Shown: positions 35,178-47,234, counted from the stretch's first letter. The stretch is DNA of 64,000 bases from Phragmites australis (GCF_958298935.1 NC_084940.1:9330001-9394000); one strand, 5' to 3'. Program-made: numbers and translations. The notes: generated from the sequence alone by a model not told the origin.

Positions 35178-36113
35178 TGGTTGATGCGCATTTGCCTGAT
35201 CTTCTGAAAGGTAATATGATAAGTGAATTCGTGGAGCTTCGATGTTGATGATCCAAAGGCTCCGAACAAAACAGATCGAGAACCCTCACAACCATTACAC
35301 CACTACTCTGTGGTTATTAACCGTGCCAAGACACGATTGACCTCGCCAACAAGGTTTTTCCTACAAGCGAATCGAGAACACAAGCAAGAACAGGTAGATG
35401 CAATATGAATATTGCTAATTACCAATGAAGTACTCGAGTTTGGGGTTCAACAAACCGATAAACGGTGAAACTATCTAAATAATAATAATCTGAGCTAAAC
35501 CCGAGCCTAAACTATGATGGCTACCATATATTTATAGGGGGATATGAGGGGGTCAACCTAGGGTTGTGCAGCTGTGGGAAGAGGTGTGCATAACCTGGAC
35601 TCTGACCTCGACATGATTACAAAACTCGACAGGGTCTAGAACGGTGATGCAACACCTTATTCCTTTGACTATAACTAAACTATAAGGAATATTTGGTTGA
35701 GAATAGATCCATTAGAAAGGGCTCGACATAAGCTTTCCAGCAATTCAAAGAACGCCTAAAACGGATTTCGTATGAGAGAGTTATGCCCGTTTTACCGACG
35801 TGCTGTCTTGAGACTTGACCACGACCACGACTTCGACCACGTCCACGACTTCGACTAGAGCTCAGCCTCGAGTCTGAGTAGAGTTGGCCTTCGAGGGGTG
35901 ACGTCCGGGTAAGGTTAGAGTGCTTCTCCCACATTCCTAAGCAATAAAATATCACAAGAATTTCGTAGTAATCCATCCAAGGAAACATGAACAGCGAGAA
36001 AAGAGTTCACCTGGTGGTCTAATTATCATACACGTGATTTTGTAATTGGACCTTGTATGATTTGAGGATTATTGGTGATATTGATCATATCCGAAGGAGC
36101 CATGGGCTCAACA
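35178..36113 (-). mobile_element. LTR related to the CRM-like element, probably solo
   Basis: It aligns along its length with 28906-29823: shared words GATCTTCYGAAAGG near the left, GGTTATYAACCG, TTGACCTCGCC, CGAAT then CGAAGAACACAAGCAAGAAC-like text, and on the minus strand GPITKSRV at 36055-36020 matching GPITRARA. Length of about 936 bp agrees with the 918-bp LTR. No polypurine tract follows on the right and no clear 5-bp duplication was found, so solo status and exact ends are inferred. Confidence 0.5.
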
Positions 36114-36500
36114 GTGGAGATAATGGAGGTAGTGGAACAAAGCATCATCGGTTGTAGGAGGCGTCGATGCAGGGGACATCAAAAACTCGGGTGATGTCAT
36201 TGGCTGAAAGAAAAGGTGGGGAGGACTGGCAGGGTAGGGATGGCGATTTAGGTGGAGACAGATTGACTACAATGAGAATATAGATGCTATTGTGCTCTGC
36301 TAGCATGTTGGGTGCATCTTTTTCTTATAAAAAAGGGAACAACAAGACCAGAAGGACTACCAGATCGATGGATGGTGGTGGGGGGGGGATAGGCTCATGA
36401 ATCAAATCCAATGGAAATGAAAATCAAGTGTTTTTAACAGATGGTGTGGTGTTGAGGAGGCTGTTTAACTCCTCATTCACCTTGGTTCAAAGCAACGTAT
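36114..36500. other. Unassigned sequence
   Basis: About 390 bp with a G9 run at 36382-36390 and no supported coding content. The short frames on both strands here look random. Confidence 0.3.
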
Positions 36501-37267
36501 TGTTGACGCCAAAAGATGCCACACCAAACACTGAGCACGTCGTGTGCACAATCCGGCGAGCAGCACCCAAGATACCCTGGTATTGGAAGAGAGAACATGA
36601 CTACAGAAGCTAGGCAAAAGAGATAAAAATGAAAGATAGATTGTGTTTTGATCGATTGGTTCATTCTTTCAATTGGCTATGGCCCTCTCATATTTAAAGG
36701 GCGGCATGTCTTAGCTGTAACAGATCATGACTACTAATTCAAACCGAACAAGACTTACAGATATGATTCGGCTATGCCTTTAGATCTCCAAACTTCCTAT
36801 AACTAACATACATTTCATAATCGACCACGTAAACTCCCATATATCCACCCGAGTGTCTTTTATTGCAACTCGGCCTTCTTGGATTTTACTATATACTTGA
36901 TGTATCCATGTACTTGAATCGGACCAGCTCTTTCACCTGTCCGGACACCAACTGCTGAAATAAATTGTGGTCATTGATCGCCTCACAGGTCGTAACCACT
37001 GATCAAAGTCACTAGTCATGGTCATGAAGTACTATTCACTGGGCGGAGTTGTTGTTCATCTAGTCGGAGGTATCGTTCATCTGGTCGGAGGTATCGTTCA
37101 TCTGATCTGAGGTAATGTTCATCTGACCGAGTACTGTTTACCGTGGTCGGAGCACTGTTCATAGTGGTTAGAGCACTATTCATCGGTGGATGTACTGATC
37201 GCTAGTCACCAATTAAGCCAGTCATTGCTGCAATGACCACTATAAATGCCAAATCTTGTCATCAACA
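36501..37267 (-). repeat. 3' LTR of the Tat-like element
   Basis: Ends are TGTTGACGCC and GTCATCAACA, the latter followed by the polypurine tract (minus strand AGAGGGGCA, 37276-37268). 37020-37200 contains about eight tandem or near-tandem units of about 20 bp built on GTTCATCTGGTCGGAG and GGAGCACTGTTCATAGTGG. The same array occurs in the 5' LTR remnant. Confidence 0.75.
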
Positions 37268-37406
37268 CATGCCCCTCTATTTTTTGGTGAAGCTTGCTCA
37301 CTAAAAAACATATGATCTCCCTTCCTACCTAGTTAGGGCGATGATTAAGTCACCAACCATGAATATTCCTTAGGACGATGGTAATCAAAACATTGGCCAT
37401 ATTCCT

Positions 37407-38495
37407 TTAAGCATCTTGCCACACGCTAAGATAACATTTCTTCAAGTATCTCCCATTAATAGCACTTGGCAATTTCTCTCTTTGCAAACTTTTTAACAAA
37501 TAAGAATTTTCAGGAACGATACTTACAACTTTGTAGGAGCCTTCCCAACTCAGAGACCATTTTCCAAACTTGTTGTCCTTCGATCCTATAGACAAAATAG
37601 TCTTCCACACAAGGTCTTCAATCTAAAATGACTTTGATCTTACCTTCTTGTTATAGGCTTTGGCTGCTCTTAATTTATCCTTCTCAATCTGCCTCAAAGC
37701 CTTCAACCTTTCATCAGTCACTTCATCAATCATATCAATCATTAAACTATAATAATCCATAGCTGATAGGTTACTCTGCTCGGTCAATCTAAAAGCATTA
37801 AGATTTACTTTAACAGGTAAAACAACTTCTTGACCATAAACAAGTTCATACGGCGTTACTTTTGTGGCATCATGTCTAGATATACGGTGTGCCCAAAACC
37901 CACCGATAGATCTTCATGCCATCTTCTAGGATGTTCCTCTATTTTCTTCTTAATGAGCTTAATCAAAATTTTATTACTAGACTCGGCCTGACCATTGACC
38001 TGAGCATGATATGGAGATGAATTGAGAAGCTTAATTTTCAATGATTCGACATATTCACATACCTGATGTGACATGAATGAAGTACCTCGATCCGTTTAAA
38101 GTTTGCGGAATACCGACTCTATAAACAATATGCTTTAATATAAAATTAATTACCTCCTTATATGTCACGTTCTTGAGAGGAACAGCTTCAGTCCACTAAG
38201 TAAAATAATCAATAGCCACCAAAATAAAGCGATGACATTTAGAGGACGGAGGATGTATATGGGCAATGAAATCCAAACCCCAACCTCGGAATGTCCATGG
38301 TTTGATAATAGGATGCACCATAGCAGCAGGAACTAATTGAATATCACCAAACTTTTGACACACCTCGCATCCTTTATAATACCTGAAACAATCATTAAGC
38401 ATAGTAGACCAATAAAATTTAGCTCTTTTCAATAACCACTTTATCTTGCATGCTGATTGATACGTGCCACATATGCCTTCATGCATTTCTCCCAT
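37407..38495 (-). pseudogene. Integrase region of the Tat-like element
   Basis: Minus strand 38495-38196 reads MHEGICGTYQSACKIKWLLK, then CEVCQKFGD and FRGWGLDFIAHIHPPSSKCH, the HHCC zinc-binding part and start of the core. 38074-37856 reads LKIKLLNSSPYHAQVNGQAE and IKKKIEEHPRRWHEDLS (core end). 37610-37407 reads VGKWSLSWEGSYKVVSIVP-type text ending NGRYLKKCYLSVWQDA, the pol C-terminus. Frameshifts at about 37870 and 38100 and a stop at about 37620 separate the blocks. Confidence 0.7.
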
Positions 38496-40450
38496 AGCAA
38501 TCCTTCATATGAATCCAAGCATTTGAGAAGTACACCATCCATAGTTCGGTGATATAAATCACCCTTCAACAATGTATATTTGAAAGCTTACTGCCGAATC
38601 TTTCTATCAATACTCTTGCTTGGACCTTTCAAATAATCAATGAGAGGCTTCCTCCAATCTTCAATTCTAGCAACTCTAGCCTTTTCTCTCAATGAAGAAG
38701 ACACAACCGAACCCACAAATTTGTGTTCGGCTATACAATGATCAACACTCTAAAGCATCGGTCTTTTAATCACAAAGAATTTACCTCTATTAACTTGATA
38801 ACCGGATGTTTGTTGTGCTAACTCATTAGCTCTGAAATTATCATCTCTAGACACATGCTCAACAACAAAATCATTCAAAACAGCAATAATGTCCAGACAT
38901 TTATCAAGATAGCTATTTAGGGATCCATAAAAATATTGATAATTACCGAAAACTTGTTGGACAACTAGTAGCGAATCACCAAAAGTTCTTAAAATTTCTA
39001 ATCATAATAAAAGAGCTTCATATTTGGCTTGATTATTGGTTAAAAAATACTCTAAATGACAAGATGTTTCAAAAACAGCACCTCTAGGTGATACAAAAAC
39101 GAGACCAACACCTTATCCAACCCCACAAGCTGAACCATCAAAATAAGCTTCTATGGTTTATTAGATATAAAACTGACATCTAAATCATGTGTATCATCAA
39201 TCTGATGGTCAACAATAAAATTAGCTGTAATTTGGCCTTTCATAGATTTCAAAGATTCATAAGCTAAATAATATTCTATAAGTGCATAAGCCAATTTACC
39301 AATTATGCCACTTAAAATTGGCTTTTGCAACATATATTTAACTACATCAGCTTGACATACTACTACACAAGTACTTAGATAGCAAATAATGTATTAACTT
39401 TATGCAAGCATAATATAGTGAAAAGCATAATTTTTCAATAAAGGCATACCTTGTTTCCACTTACAAAAGATGTCGGCTCAAGTAAGCGATTGCATACTCT
39501 TTACCATTAATTTCTTATACTAAAACAACACTAATCACATCATCTCCCGCATCTATATATAGCTGAAAACGAAATCCCACTTTAGGCGCCCGAAGCAACG
39601 GCGAAGTAGACAAATATTTCTTGATTTCATCAAATGCAAATTGCTGTTTTTCCCCCAAGTGAATTCTCATTCTTCAACTGAAGTATATGTGTAAAAGCAT
39701 TAACCTTCTCGAATAAGTTTGATATGAACCTTCTCGAGTAATTAATCTTGCCAAAAAAAATTATGTATATCTGCATGTAGGGTGCTAATCTTTTCGTATA
39801 TCTTCTATTTTATTAAGATCTATCTCCATGCTCTTCTCATGTATTACAAAGCTTAAAAACGTCTTAGCCGACACACCAAAAGCACATTTGAGTGGATTTA
39901 TTTTTAGACCATAATGACGTATTCTTTCAAAGGCTAAACATAAATCGGCTAAATGAGAATCATCACCATCCGATTTATACTTCTAATATGACACCAAGTA
40001 GATCATAAAACATTAAATTCATAGCCCTTTGACAAGTAGCACTAGTATTTTTCAAACCAAATGTCATAACCACTCACTCAAATAGAGCAACAAAACTAGG
40101 ACAACGAAAAGCCGTTTTAGACATATCTTCCTCAATTAATTCCCGCATTGGCTTAACTTCATTGAAAGTATCGTACCGCAACTTTTTAGCTTGTTGATCC
40201 ATTAATTCCTGCTTGCGTAGCCACTGCAATATATTTTTTTTCATGTGAGATAAGCCGGAGAGACACCACCCTAGCTATAGATATCAACCACTTTTCAGCT
40301 TGCTAAGAAAGCAAGCTTGCTGCTACTTGCCTCATAATTATTATCCTTTGGAATAGCATAAATAATAATAGATATATTTTCATATTTGATCGATTTATAG
40401 TTAATAACAATCAGTCCCTTGCCAAGATCTTCGGTAGCCACTTTCATCGA
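38496..40450 (-). pseudogene. Protease, RT and RNase H region of the Tat-like element
   Basis: 39980-39780 on the minus strand reads HLADLCLAFERIRHYGLKIN, then KCAFGVSAKTFLSF, the RT thumb-side block of Tat elements. 39333-39151 reads SGIIGKLAYALIEYYLAYES and ITANFIVDHQIDDTHDL, a conserved RNase H segment. Other parts are present only in short frames broken by stops. The protease is expected near 40450-40250 but I could not see a clear active-site motif. Confidence 0.5.
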
Positions 40451-40811
40451 ACCAATTTCAATAATATCAGCAACAATGGTCCTTATTTCAGCAACATTAA
40501 AATCTGAAATTTGAGTAGAAACTCCACTCTCCTTGACCCGGTATATTTTCTTTACACTCTTAGCTTATCTAACATCACTAAACCGATTTGTATACCCTAA
40601 TTGGTCATGGACAAGACGTAATATTCTATCAAGAACTGACCTATGCGTGTGCCATCCAACCCGGATCAAAATAATTTAATTGTGCATGAGGAGGAGGCAT
40701 CCACATAATGTTGTAACCCTACGTTGGGCAAGGAGGAAAAGATATTGGAGGAGGCATCCATGGCCATGGCGCCAGCCCAAGTACTGGGTGAGTAGCAGCA
40801 ACACAATCCTC

Positions 40812-41288
40812 CTATGGTTGATGATGATCATGCACTTCTTGCTTCAAAAGTGATCTTGGTTGCTTGAGATTATTTGGCCGATTCACATGAGTTTGGATGG
40901 CCTTATCCTTTTCATCCTTGGACAGAAATTGCTTGAAAGTGGGTTTAAATTTCACAACCTTGTCATGTCCCTTTGCTTTATTAATCTTCCACTTGCCAGC
41001 CTCCAGATTTTTGGATTTGATCATCCTAGCATTGCCATGCCCTCCGGGAGCCAAAGTGTTCAACACAACTTTGATCAATCCCTTGTCTTCAGAAGTCTTC
41101 TCAAGTAGTACTTCTCTTAGTAAATTCTTGTTCTCTTCCAAAGGTTTTGACCTATCTTCACCAACGATTACATTTTTTTCTTTAGCTGTTTCGGCTTGAG
41201 TTGACCGAATTAGAACACTCTTATCTTGGAGATTAATAACATTAACCGGGAACGGTTGCTTGTCAACTTGCATCTTCGAGAATTTCAA
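40812..41288 (-). pseudogene. Gag-protease spacer of the Tat-like element
   Basis: A 158-codon open frame (MKFSKMQVDKQPFPVNVINL...) rich in Lys/Glu. It follows, after a stop, the gag C-terminal motif WHNSYSHVTNDCNIFRRQIQ (41390-41300). The combination is typical of the gag-protease spacer of grass Tat elements. It has no enzymatic domain. Confidence 0.55.
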
Positions 41289-41289
41289 T

Positions 41290-42034
41290 CGTCATTCCTT
41301 AATGGCCGATTGAATCTGACGACGAAAAATATTGCAATCATTAGTTACATGAGAATAAGAGTTATGCCATTTACAATAAGCTCGCTTCCTCAATTCTTCT
41401 AATGGCGGAATCACATGACCATGATGAAGCCTAATTTGTCCTTCTTGTAGCAAATAATCAAAAATTCTTTCACACTTTGCTACATCAAAAGTAAACTTAA
41501 TTTCCTCTTGCCAATTCTTGGGAGGAATCAGCTTAAGAGCGGAGCAAACAAATAGTTTAGACTTAGAAGACTAAGCCCATTCGGCTACACACATCAGTAT
41601 CATCATCGTCCAAATTTTCAGACTCATACTCAAGTATATGAACATTAGGACGATCAGCTCTAAATTTACCATTTGATTTCTGAAAATTTCTAGACTCTTT
41701 AGTCTGGCTTTCTAATGCCAAAGCTCTTTGCAGAACTTAACTAACATCCTGAAATTCATAACCTTCCAACTTTTACTTAAGATGAGACAACAAACACGAA
41801 TAAACTAATTCAGCTAAATCTTTTTTCAGAAAATGTCAAGTTAAAATATCGGTTCTTTGTATCTCTAAATCTCCTGATATAATAAGCGAAATATCCATTA
41901 TATTTTTGCTTAACCGATGCCAAATGTGAGGGTCTCAATTCAGTATCAGCGTTATAAAAATATTCATGAAATTTCTCTTATAATTAAGACCACACATCTA
42001 CGAAATTAGAAGCAAGAGATGCAAACCAAGTAAA
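41290..42034 (-). pseudogene. Gag remnant of the Tat-like element
   Basis: 42025-41760 reads SLASNFVDVWS, then EKFHEYFYNADTELRPSHLA and YNGYFAYYIRRFRDTKNRYF, the capsid region of Tat gag, with stops. The N-terminal half is missing because sequence jumps into LTR at about 42035. Confidence 0.6.
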
Positions 42035-42234
42035 AGGTATTGTTCACTGATCGGAGTACTGTTTATTGTGATCGGAGTACTGTGCACCGTTGTTGGAGCA
42101 CTGTTTATAATGGTCAGGGCACTATTTATAATGATCAGAGTACTGTTTATCGGTGAATGTAATGATCATTGGTCGTCCATTAAACTAGCTATTACTGTAA
42201 TAGCCACTGTAAATATCAAATCTTGTCATCAGCA
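42035..42234 (-). repeat. Truncated 5' LTR of the Tat-like element
   Basis: Matches 37025-37267 in the same orientation, including the about 20-bp GATCGGAGTACTGTTTAT-like tandem units and the end ATCAAATCTTGTCATC. The remainder of the LTR is deleted. Confidence 0.65.
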
Positions 42235-42239
42235 TGTAT

Positions 42240-43055
42240 GTTATGTATCTTTCTTTAGTGAATAGTAGAACTTTATACCTTTGTTTTTAAAGAGAAAAAC
42301 ATTGTGCGTGACGACTAACCCTAATTGATTCTTTATCGCTACGCATTCATGAGGAGCTAGCGAGCTGCCACCGATATTGCATATACACACTGAAAGATGA
42401 GCGTAACGTTGTCAGAGGTTGGGGACTGCGTGCATGCAATGCATACATGTGTGGGCTTACGTCCTTCACCTTATAACTAGTGATATATCGATCGATAAAA
42501 TAGTAATGACCGGAGTTATTAATTAGTTATATGTACCTACGTATAGTTGCGTCTAACTGGCGAACTGAGCGTAGCTTGGCTGCGTCGCTGTGGCACGACG
42601 TAGCCCGCTCGCGTTCGAGGTTTTAGAACGACGTGGGTGCGTACAGGGAGAGTAGTTGTAGTACGTGCGTTTGTACTTAAAAATAGTTGCGCCTAACTGT
42701 TGCACTTAACCTTAGCCTGCAGTATACTCCTCGTACGTTCTTGTAATCAATTGTTCTTGGCCCTGTTGCAGACTTGCAGTGAATTTAAATACAGCTAGCC
42801 CATGAGTACTTACATATATAGATATAATGTGCACGCATACGTATGTGGAAATCTTAACACGGAGTACACGCGTCAAACCTATGTTAGTTTTGGCTCGATC
42901 CACAAGAGTAATGGACGACTTCTCAGTGAATTTTATACGATGGCAAAATCTTGAAGGACGTACGTGATGGATGTAATGGCTTCATATATTTGAATTGAAA
43001 TGAATATAAATAGTTGTACGATGAAACCGTAGCAGATAAACGTATAGGTCGAACA
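42240..43055. other. Spacer, nothing recognised
   Basis: About 800 bp of mixed composition with no supported gene or terminal repeat. Could be low-copy intergenic DNA. Confidence 0.3.
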
Positions 43056-43059
43056 CTAG

Positions 43060-43502
43060 GGTATGTTTAGTTTTCCGGATAAGATTTTGTACAGCTATAT
43101 GATATAGTCTGGATGAGCGGAATTATATTTGTTGAAAAGAAAAATATTTGATTAGTTATATCTATTTGTATAAATTAAGCTGAGTTTTTATTTGGTTGAT
43201 CGAATTTGAGATCGTATGAACGGATGCAAGAGTTAAAATTATGATTAGTTACTCACATGAAGATAATTATGATACTAATAAGTGGATCTACCTATATGAG
43301 CAGATGCAGGAGCCTGTATCTGTTGACTCAGGCTGCTGAATGAAGCTCGAGCTTCACTCCCAAACCAAGCTAAATGCATACATTATCTGTACCCACCAGG
43401 CCAAATTGAAACAAGATATGCGAACAATTAAACATATTTTTTTTTAATATTATACGCATTCATCAGACCAAATCCGCGTAAATTCAGCCAACCAAACACA
43501 CA
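43060..43502. mobile_element. Possible MITE with TGTTTGGTT-type ends
   Basis: The left end GGTATGTTTAGTTTTCCGG and the right end, inverted TGTGTGTTTGGTTGGCTG, are imperfect inverted repeats of a kind frequent in grass hAT- or PIF-related MITEs. No target duplication could be matched, so family and ends are uncertain. Confidence 0.35.
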
Positions 43503-43850
43503 TGATGGTTCATGGTATAGGTACTAATTGGATTGCTAGTGGTCTAAAAAGTATGCTTGTTGGCAATAATTTTTCTTGACGGTTGTTCGCAGCCCACCAG
43601 TAAAACTGTTGGCCATCAGGATAAATCTAGTTTCCATCAGTGGATGCATGATTTCTTTTCTGAATCCTGCTAGAATCGAACAGTTTCATATGAATTTTTT
43701 GTAGAATTTCTACGTGCCAGGAGGTCATTAATCGGTGGAAACAAATGCATTCGCTTATTGCCTATCTGAAGGACAATTGTGGAACAGTAGCCATACCTAT
43801 ATAGGTTAATGCCTTCTAAATGACTTCAGCTATATATAGATATCACTACA

Positions 43851-43990
43851 AAACAGCTACCTGCCAGAGACAGTTTAATAGACACGGACAAGTAAACCGT
43901 CTCATACCTCCGCTAAACACCACGTGCGCTAGCTTGTTTGGCATAAACGCTACCTAACACGGTCAGCCCTAACCTGTCTCTACCATGATC
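43851..43990 (+). mobile_element. CACTA-like left terminus
   Basis: CACTACAAAACAGCTACC is followed by repeated AGACAG/GACACGG/CCGTCTC words, as in CACTA subterminal regions. No matching right end with TAGTG was found downstream before 45558, so this is probably a truncated element. Confidence 0.4.
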
Positions 43991-44054
43991 ACTCGCGCAT
44001 TCCCGCTTAATATCTTTTGACTTTTGATCTTATCCCACGAAATTTTCTGTCTTA

Positions 44055-44365
44055 TTCAAATAAGTAAATTTCACAAAACTATAATTATTTACACCTAACT
44101 ATCTAAAACTACAACTTTTAAAACGAATTTCATAAAACTACAAGTATTTGTACTCTTAATAACACAAAACTACATATTTTCACAAACTACACAAAAATAG
44201 TTTCATAAAACTATAATTATTTTATGTAAAATAGTTATAGTTTTATAAAAAAATATAGTTTTACATTGTTGGAGACTTAATACTTATAGTTTTATAAAAC
44301 TCGTTCTAAAAATAATAGTTATATGTAAATAATTGTAGTTTTATGAAATCTGCTCTATTCAAATT
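44055..44365. repeat. AT-rich foldback (long hairpin)
   Basis: Left arm (about 44070-44180) and right arm (about 44255-44355) are imperfect inverted repeats of about 95-100 bp. Both carry TTTCAYAAAACTA, AATTATTTACA, CTA and TAAAACKA words in mirrored order. The single strand could fold into a long hairpin. It is likely a foldback MITE, but no duplication of the target was identified. Confidence 0.55.
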
Positions 44366-44769
44366 GGGTGGCTACTAACACTATAGCAATGCAGAGGCAA
44401 CAATGCTCTTACATCATTAAATATGACTTGGTTACTACCTATTATTTTAGGGAAAAAATAATACCTACACATGTCATTGCAATGCATATGCTCCCGATCT
44501 ACCTAATATCCATGAAACATTAACACATAAGTCTGGTCGGTTGCTATATGTGAGTAGCGTTGCTCTCAAAAATGTGTCGTCCACTTTTATGTGCTTTTCA
44601 ATATGGAACAAACTCTTAGGCCGGTCTTACACTATTTCTTCGATATAGATATAGTTGGTCGATCTACCACTTCCGTCCTAGATAGCAAATTAGTTCCTAA
44701 TTTATGGTTACAACAACGTATGAAACGAAAGCATGCTTTTGTAGTCAATTCTATATGTGCATGTAACTA

Positions 44770-45016
44770 CTCTCTTCAATTCTAAATATAAGTCATTAGG
44801 ATATCAACGCGGACTCTAATATATTGTTTTGATTAATCATATCTGTAAAATAAATTATTTTAAACAGAAAGAGTTACATTATGATAGTATTTTTCCTGAT
44901 AAATCTAAGTACCATCAATCTTATATTTTTAATCTTTATTTTTTTATTAATAGTCAAAACTTAAAATATTTGAGTTAAGATAAACCTAAATAGACTTATA
45001 TTCAGGATAAAGGGAG
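44770..45016. mobile_element. Stowaway MITE
   Basis: Starts CTCTCTTCAATTCTAAATAT followed by AAGTC, and ends GACTTATATTCAGGATAAAG followed by GGAG. TA flanks both sides (44768-44769 and 45017-45018). The 24-27-bp ends match the Stowaway consensus CTCCCTC...AATATAAGT. Length is 247 bp. Confidence 0.8.
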
Positions 45017-45142
45017 TATATATCATAATTTTACTTTTCTTTTTAGATGGTAATCATACTAATTTGGATATACCATTTGTACTTCACTTGGCGGCATGAT
45101 TCGGGTAAGATGTGCTCATCAGGTTCCGGTCCGATGTACTTA

Positions 45143-45481
45143 GGCTACCCTCAATGCGACATCATGGATTAATATTTAAATATTGTCATATTATATAGAC
45201 ATAAAGTAGACATAAACTACACCAATGTATTGTATTTAAAATGGGGTCTACATAATTAGTATATGTTCTCTTTCCTCATCTCATATCGTATAAGACATAA
45301 GCTACCTCAATGCATGTTTATACTATGTCTATCTCTTAAATTGTGAGTTAAGCTAATGTCTTATGGAAGACACTAACTCATTCTCTCTCTTCATTTACTT
45401 CATTATCATATCATTTTTATCCTACGTAGCTACCTAATTAATGCTTAAAACATTATACACCATGGAGCATTAGGAGTGGTC
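45143..45481. mobile_element. Tourist (PIF/Harbinger) MITE
   Basis: Starts GGCTACCCTCAATGC and ends GCATTAGGAGTGGTC. TTA flanks both sides (45140-45142 and 45482-45484). Internal sequence is AT-rich. Length is 339 bp. Confidence 0.75.
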
Positions 45482-46270
45482 TTATATCTTAGGACATGGA
45501 CACAATTTCCTATTCAGATAATTAAGAATCGGTGTACCTCACATCTAACGGACATGTCACTACTACAGAACAAGTAAAAAGTAGCGTCCGATCAGTGCTA
45601 GTTCAACAATAAACGCGACATAAAGTGTATTAGTGTCGGTTCTTAATTTCTCACGTGCGAATAATTAGTGAGGCGCTAAGAACCGGCACTGATAATCACT
45701 ATCAGTACCGGTTCATGGATGGAACCAGCACCGATACTTCAGTGCCGGTTCCATCAGCGAATCGATACTGAAACAGATTATCAGTGCCGGCTTATGACTG
45801 GAACCAGCACTGATATTGCACCGGACCCAAAATTTTCCTCCATAGCAATTTTGGCTCACGTCACAGTCATCACGTCCAGCTCAGGCACTCAGCTTATCTC
45901 TTCTCGCTCTATCTCTCCCTTATCTCATTCCTCCACCACAAACCTCTCTCTCCCCTAACTCTTCTGCTCTGTGGTCCTGCTGCACCTCACTCCCCGGGCT
46001 CCTGGCCTTGGACGCCGTCCCACCCTCCTCGCGCCATGGCTGGCGGCTACGTGGCTGACCGGTATCGTAGCTGGCGGCTATGGCCGCGTGGTCCACTGCG
46101 GCGTGGTGGCATTCAACGCCATCGATGACACTCGGTTCGGCCACAACGACAAGTTTCGATGCATAGCGTCGGCTGCAAGTGCGGCAAGAGCCTCGGGTGG
46201 ACCCTCCTGCTCTGCACTCTGCCCCTTGCTCTCTGTATCGTGTGAATCTTTCTTTCTTCCCTAATTCCAG

Positions 46271-46327
46271 TTGGATGCGCTGTAGTCCATCATCTATGCC
46301 CGTGGATCGCTCTGCCTCTTTGATCAG
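46271..46327 (+). pseudogene. Captured exon resembling methylthioribose-1-phosphate isomerase
   Basis: The exon is preceded by a pyrimidine-rich acceptor (CTTTCTTCCCTAATTCCAG) and followed by GTTTGT. Its codons read LDAL-stop-SIIYARGSLCLFDQ. This resembles the N-terminus of plant methylthioribose-1-phosphate isomerase (family text ALQSIVYxRGSLRLLDQ), an enzyme of the methionine salvage cycle. The stop (TAG) is one transition from CAG, the Gln expected at that place. Only 19 codons are available, so the call is tentative. Confidence 0.4.
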
Positions 46328-46406
46328 GTTTGTATCCCTTCATCTTTTCGTAAAAAAAAACATATCACTTCTGGTTTTTATTATGAACCGGCAATGAACC
46401 AGGAGC

Positions 46407-47113
46407 CACTACGTGAAAAAATAAATAAAGGAGATACGAAATGAGTGACGAGTCATAATATAATCCATCACTAATGATAATAGTGACGAGTCATAGTTGT
46501 GGCTCATCACTAATGATAACTCATCAGTGAAGGATCATCCTAGGCTAATCATAGGTGACGGGTCATCCTAGGCTAACCATAGGTGACGGGTCATCCTAGG
46601 CCAACCATAGGTGATGGCCAAAAAATATTAAAAGGATAAAATATCCAACTTCCTTTAGAACGCACGCGAGGATGAGGTGGTAAGGGGCAACGCATGCAAG
46701 CAGAGGTCACGTGTTCGGTTCCTACGAAACATAGAGTATAAAAACAATGTGAAATATAGTAAGTGGCATGTGGAGAGTGGTGATAGCCCCTGTGTTGGAA
46801 TGGCTCGAGTGAAAAAAATATTTTTTTGACTCTTTTGTGTCAAAAAACACGAAAAATGTTCATCAGTTATAAGTGATAGGTCACACGTCACTTATAACTT
46901 TTTATAAGTGACGCGGGTCACAGTAATGACCCGCCGCTTATGACCTTCATTAGTGACATGTCAAGTTATAACCCATCACCAATGATCTCATTGATGATAG
47001 ATCCTTACCCGTCACTTATCACTAGTCATCAATGATGCGTTCGGGGTGACGGGTGCGGGACCCGTCTCCCATGATGGTTATCACCCGTCACTTATGTCCT
47101 TTTTCACGTAGTG
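46407..47113. mobile_element. CACTA element 5 (707 bp, non-autonomous)
   Basis: Perfect ends CACTACGTGAAAAA and TTTTTCACGTAGTG, with AGC on both sides (46404-46406 and 47114-47116). Subterminal repeats GGTGACGGGTCATCCTAGGC (three units at 46553-46620), GTGACGAGTCAT and their complements (46870-47090) are abundant. It is inserted in CACTA 4. The intact ends suggest a fairly recent insertion. Confidence 0.85.
46664..46740 (+). ncRNA. tRNA-like (SINE-type) module inside CACTA 5
   Basis: GAGGTGGTAAGGGGCAACG resembles a pol III A box and D arm, and AGGTCACGTGTTCGGTTCCT about 30 bp later resembles a T arm with a B box. The arrangement parallels the module in CACTA 2. No full cloverleaf is apparent. 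Confidence 0.4.
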
Positions 47114-47234
47114 AGCCGGACCCGAATTTGGCATTGAATCCAGTTTATCATCGCTGTTCACATCTGCTCGCTTGTCCCAGCCTAAAAAATCTAAGTTTGA
47201 TCCGATCAAAGCCTCACGTCCACTCGTCTCCCTT

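Larger units (their letters stand above)
36501..42234 (-). mobile_element. Degenerate Tat-like Ty3/gypsy element
   Basis: Flanked by CGTAT (36496-36500) and TGTAT (42235-42239), a 5-bp duplication with one transition. The 3' LTR is 36501-37267; a 200-bp remnant of the 5' LTR is 42035-42234, ending ...GTCATCAGCA. On the minus strand the order is gag, spacer, protease, RT, RNase H, integrase, as in Ty3/gypsy. All domains carry stops or frameshifts. The join at about 42035 links LTR directly to mid-gag, so primer site, leader and gag start are deleted. Confidence 0.75.
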
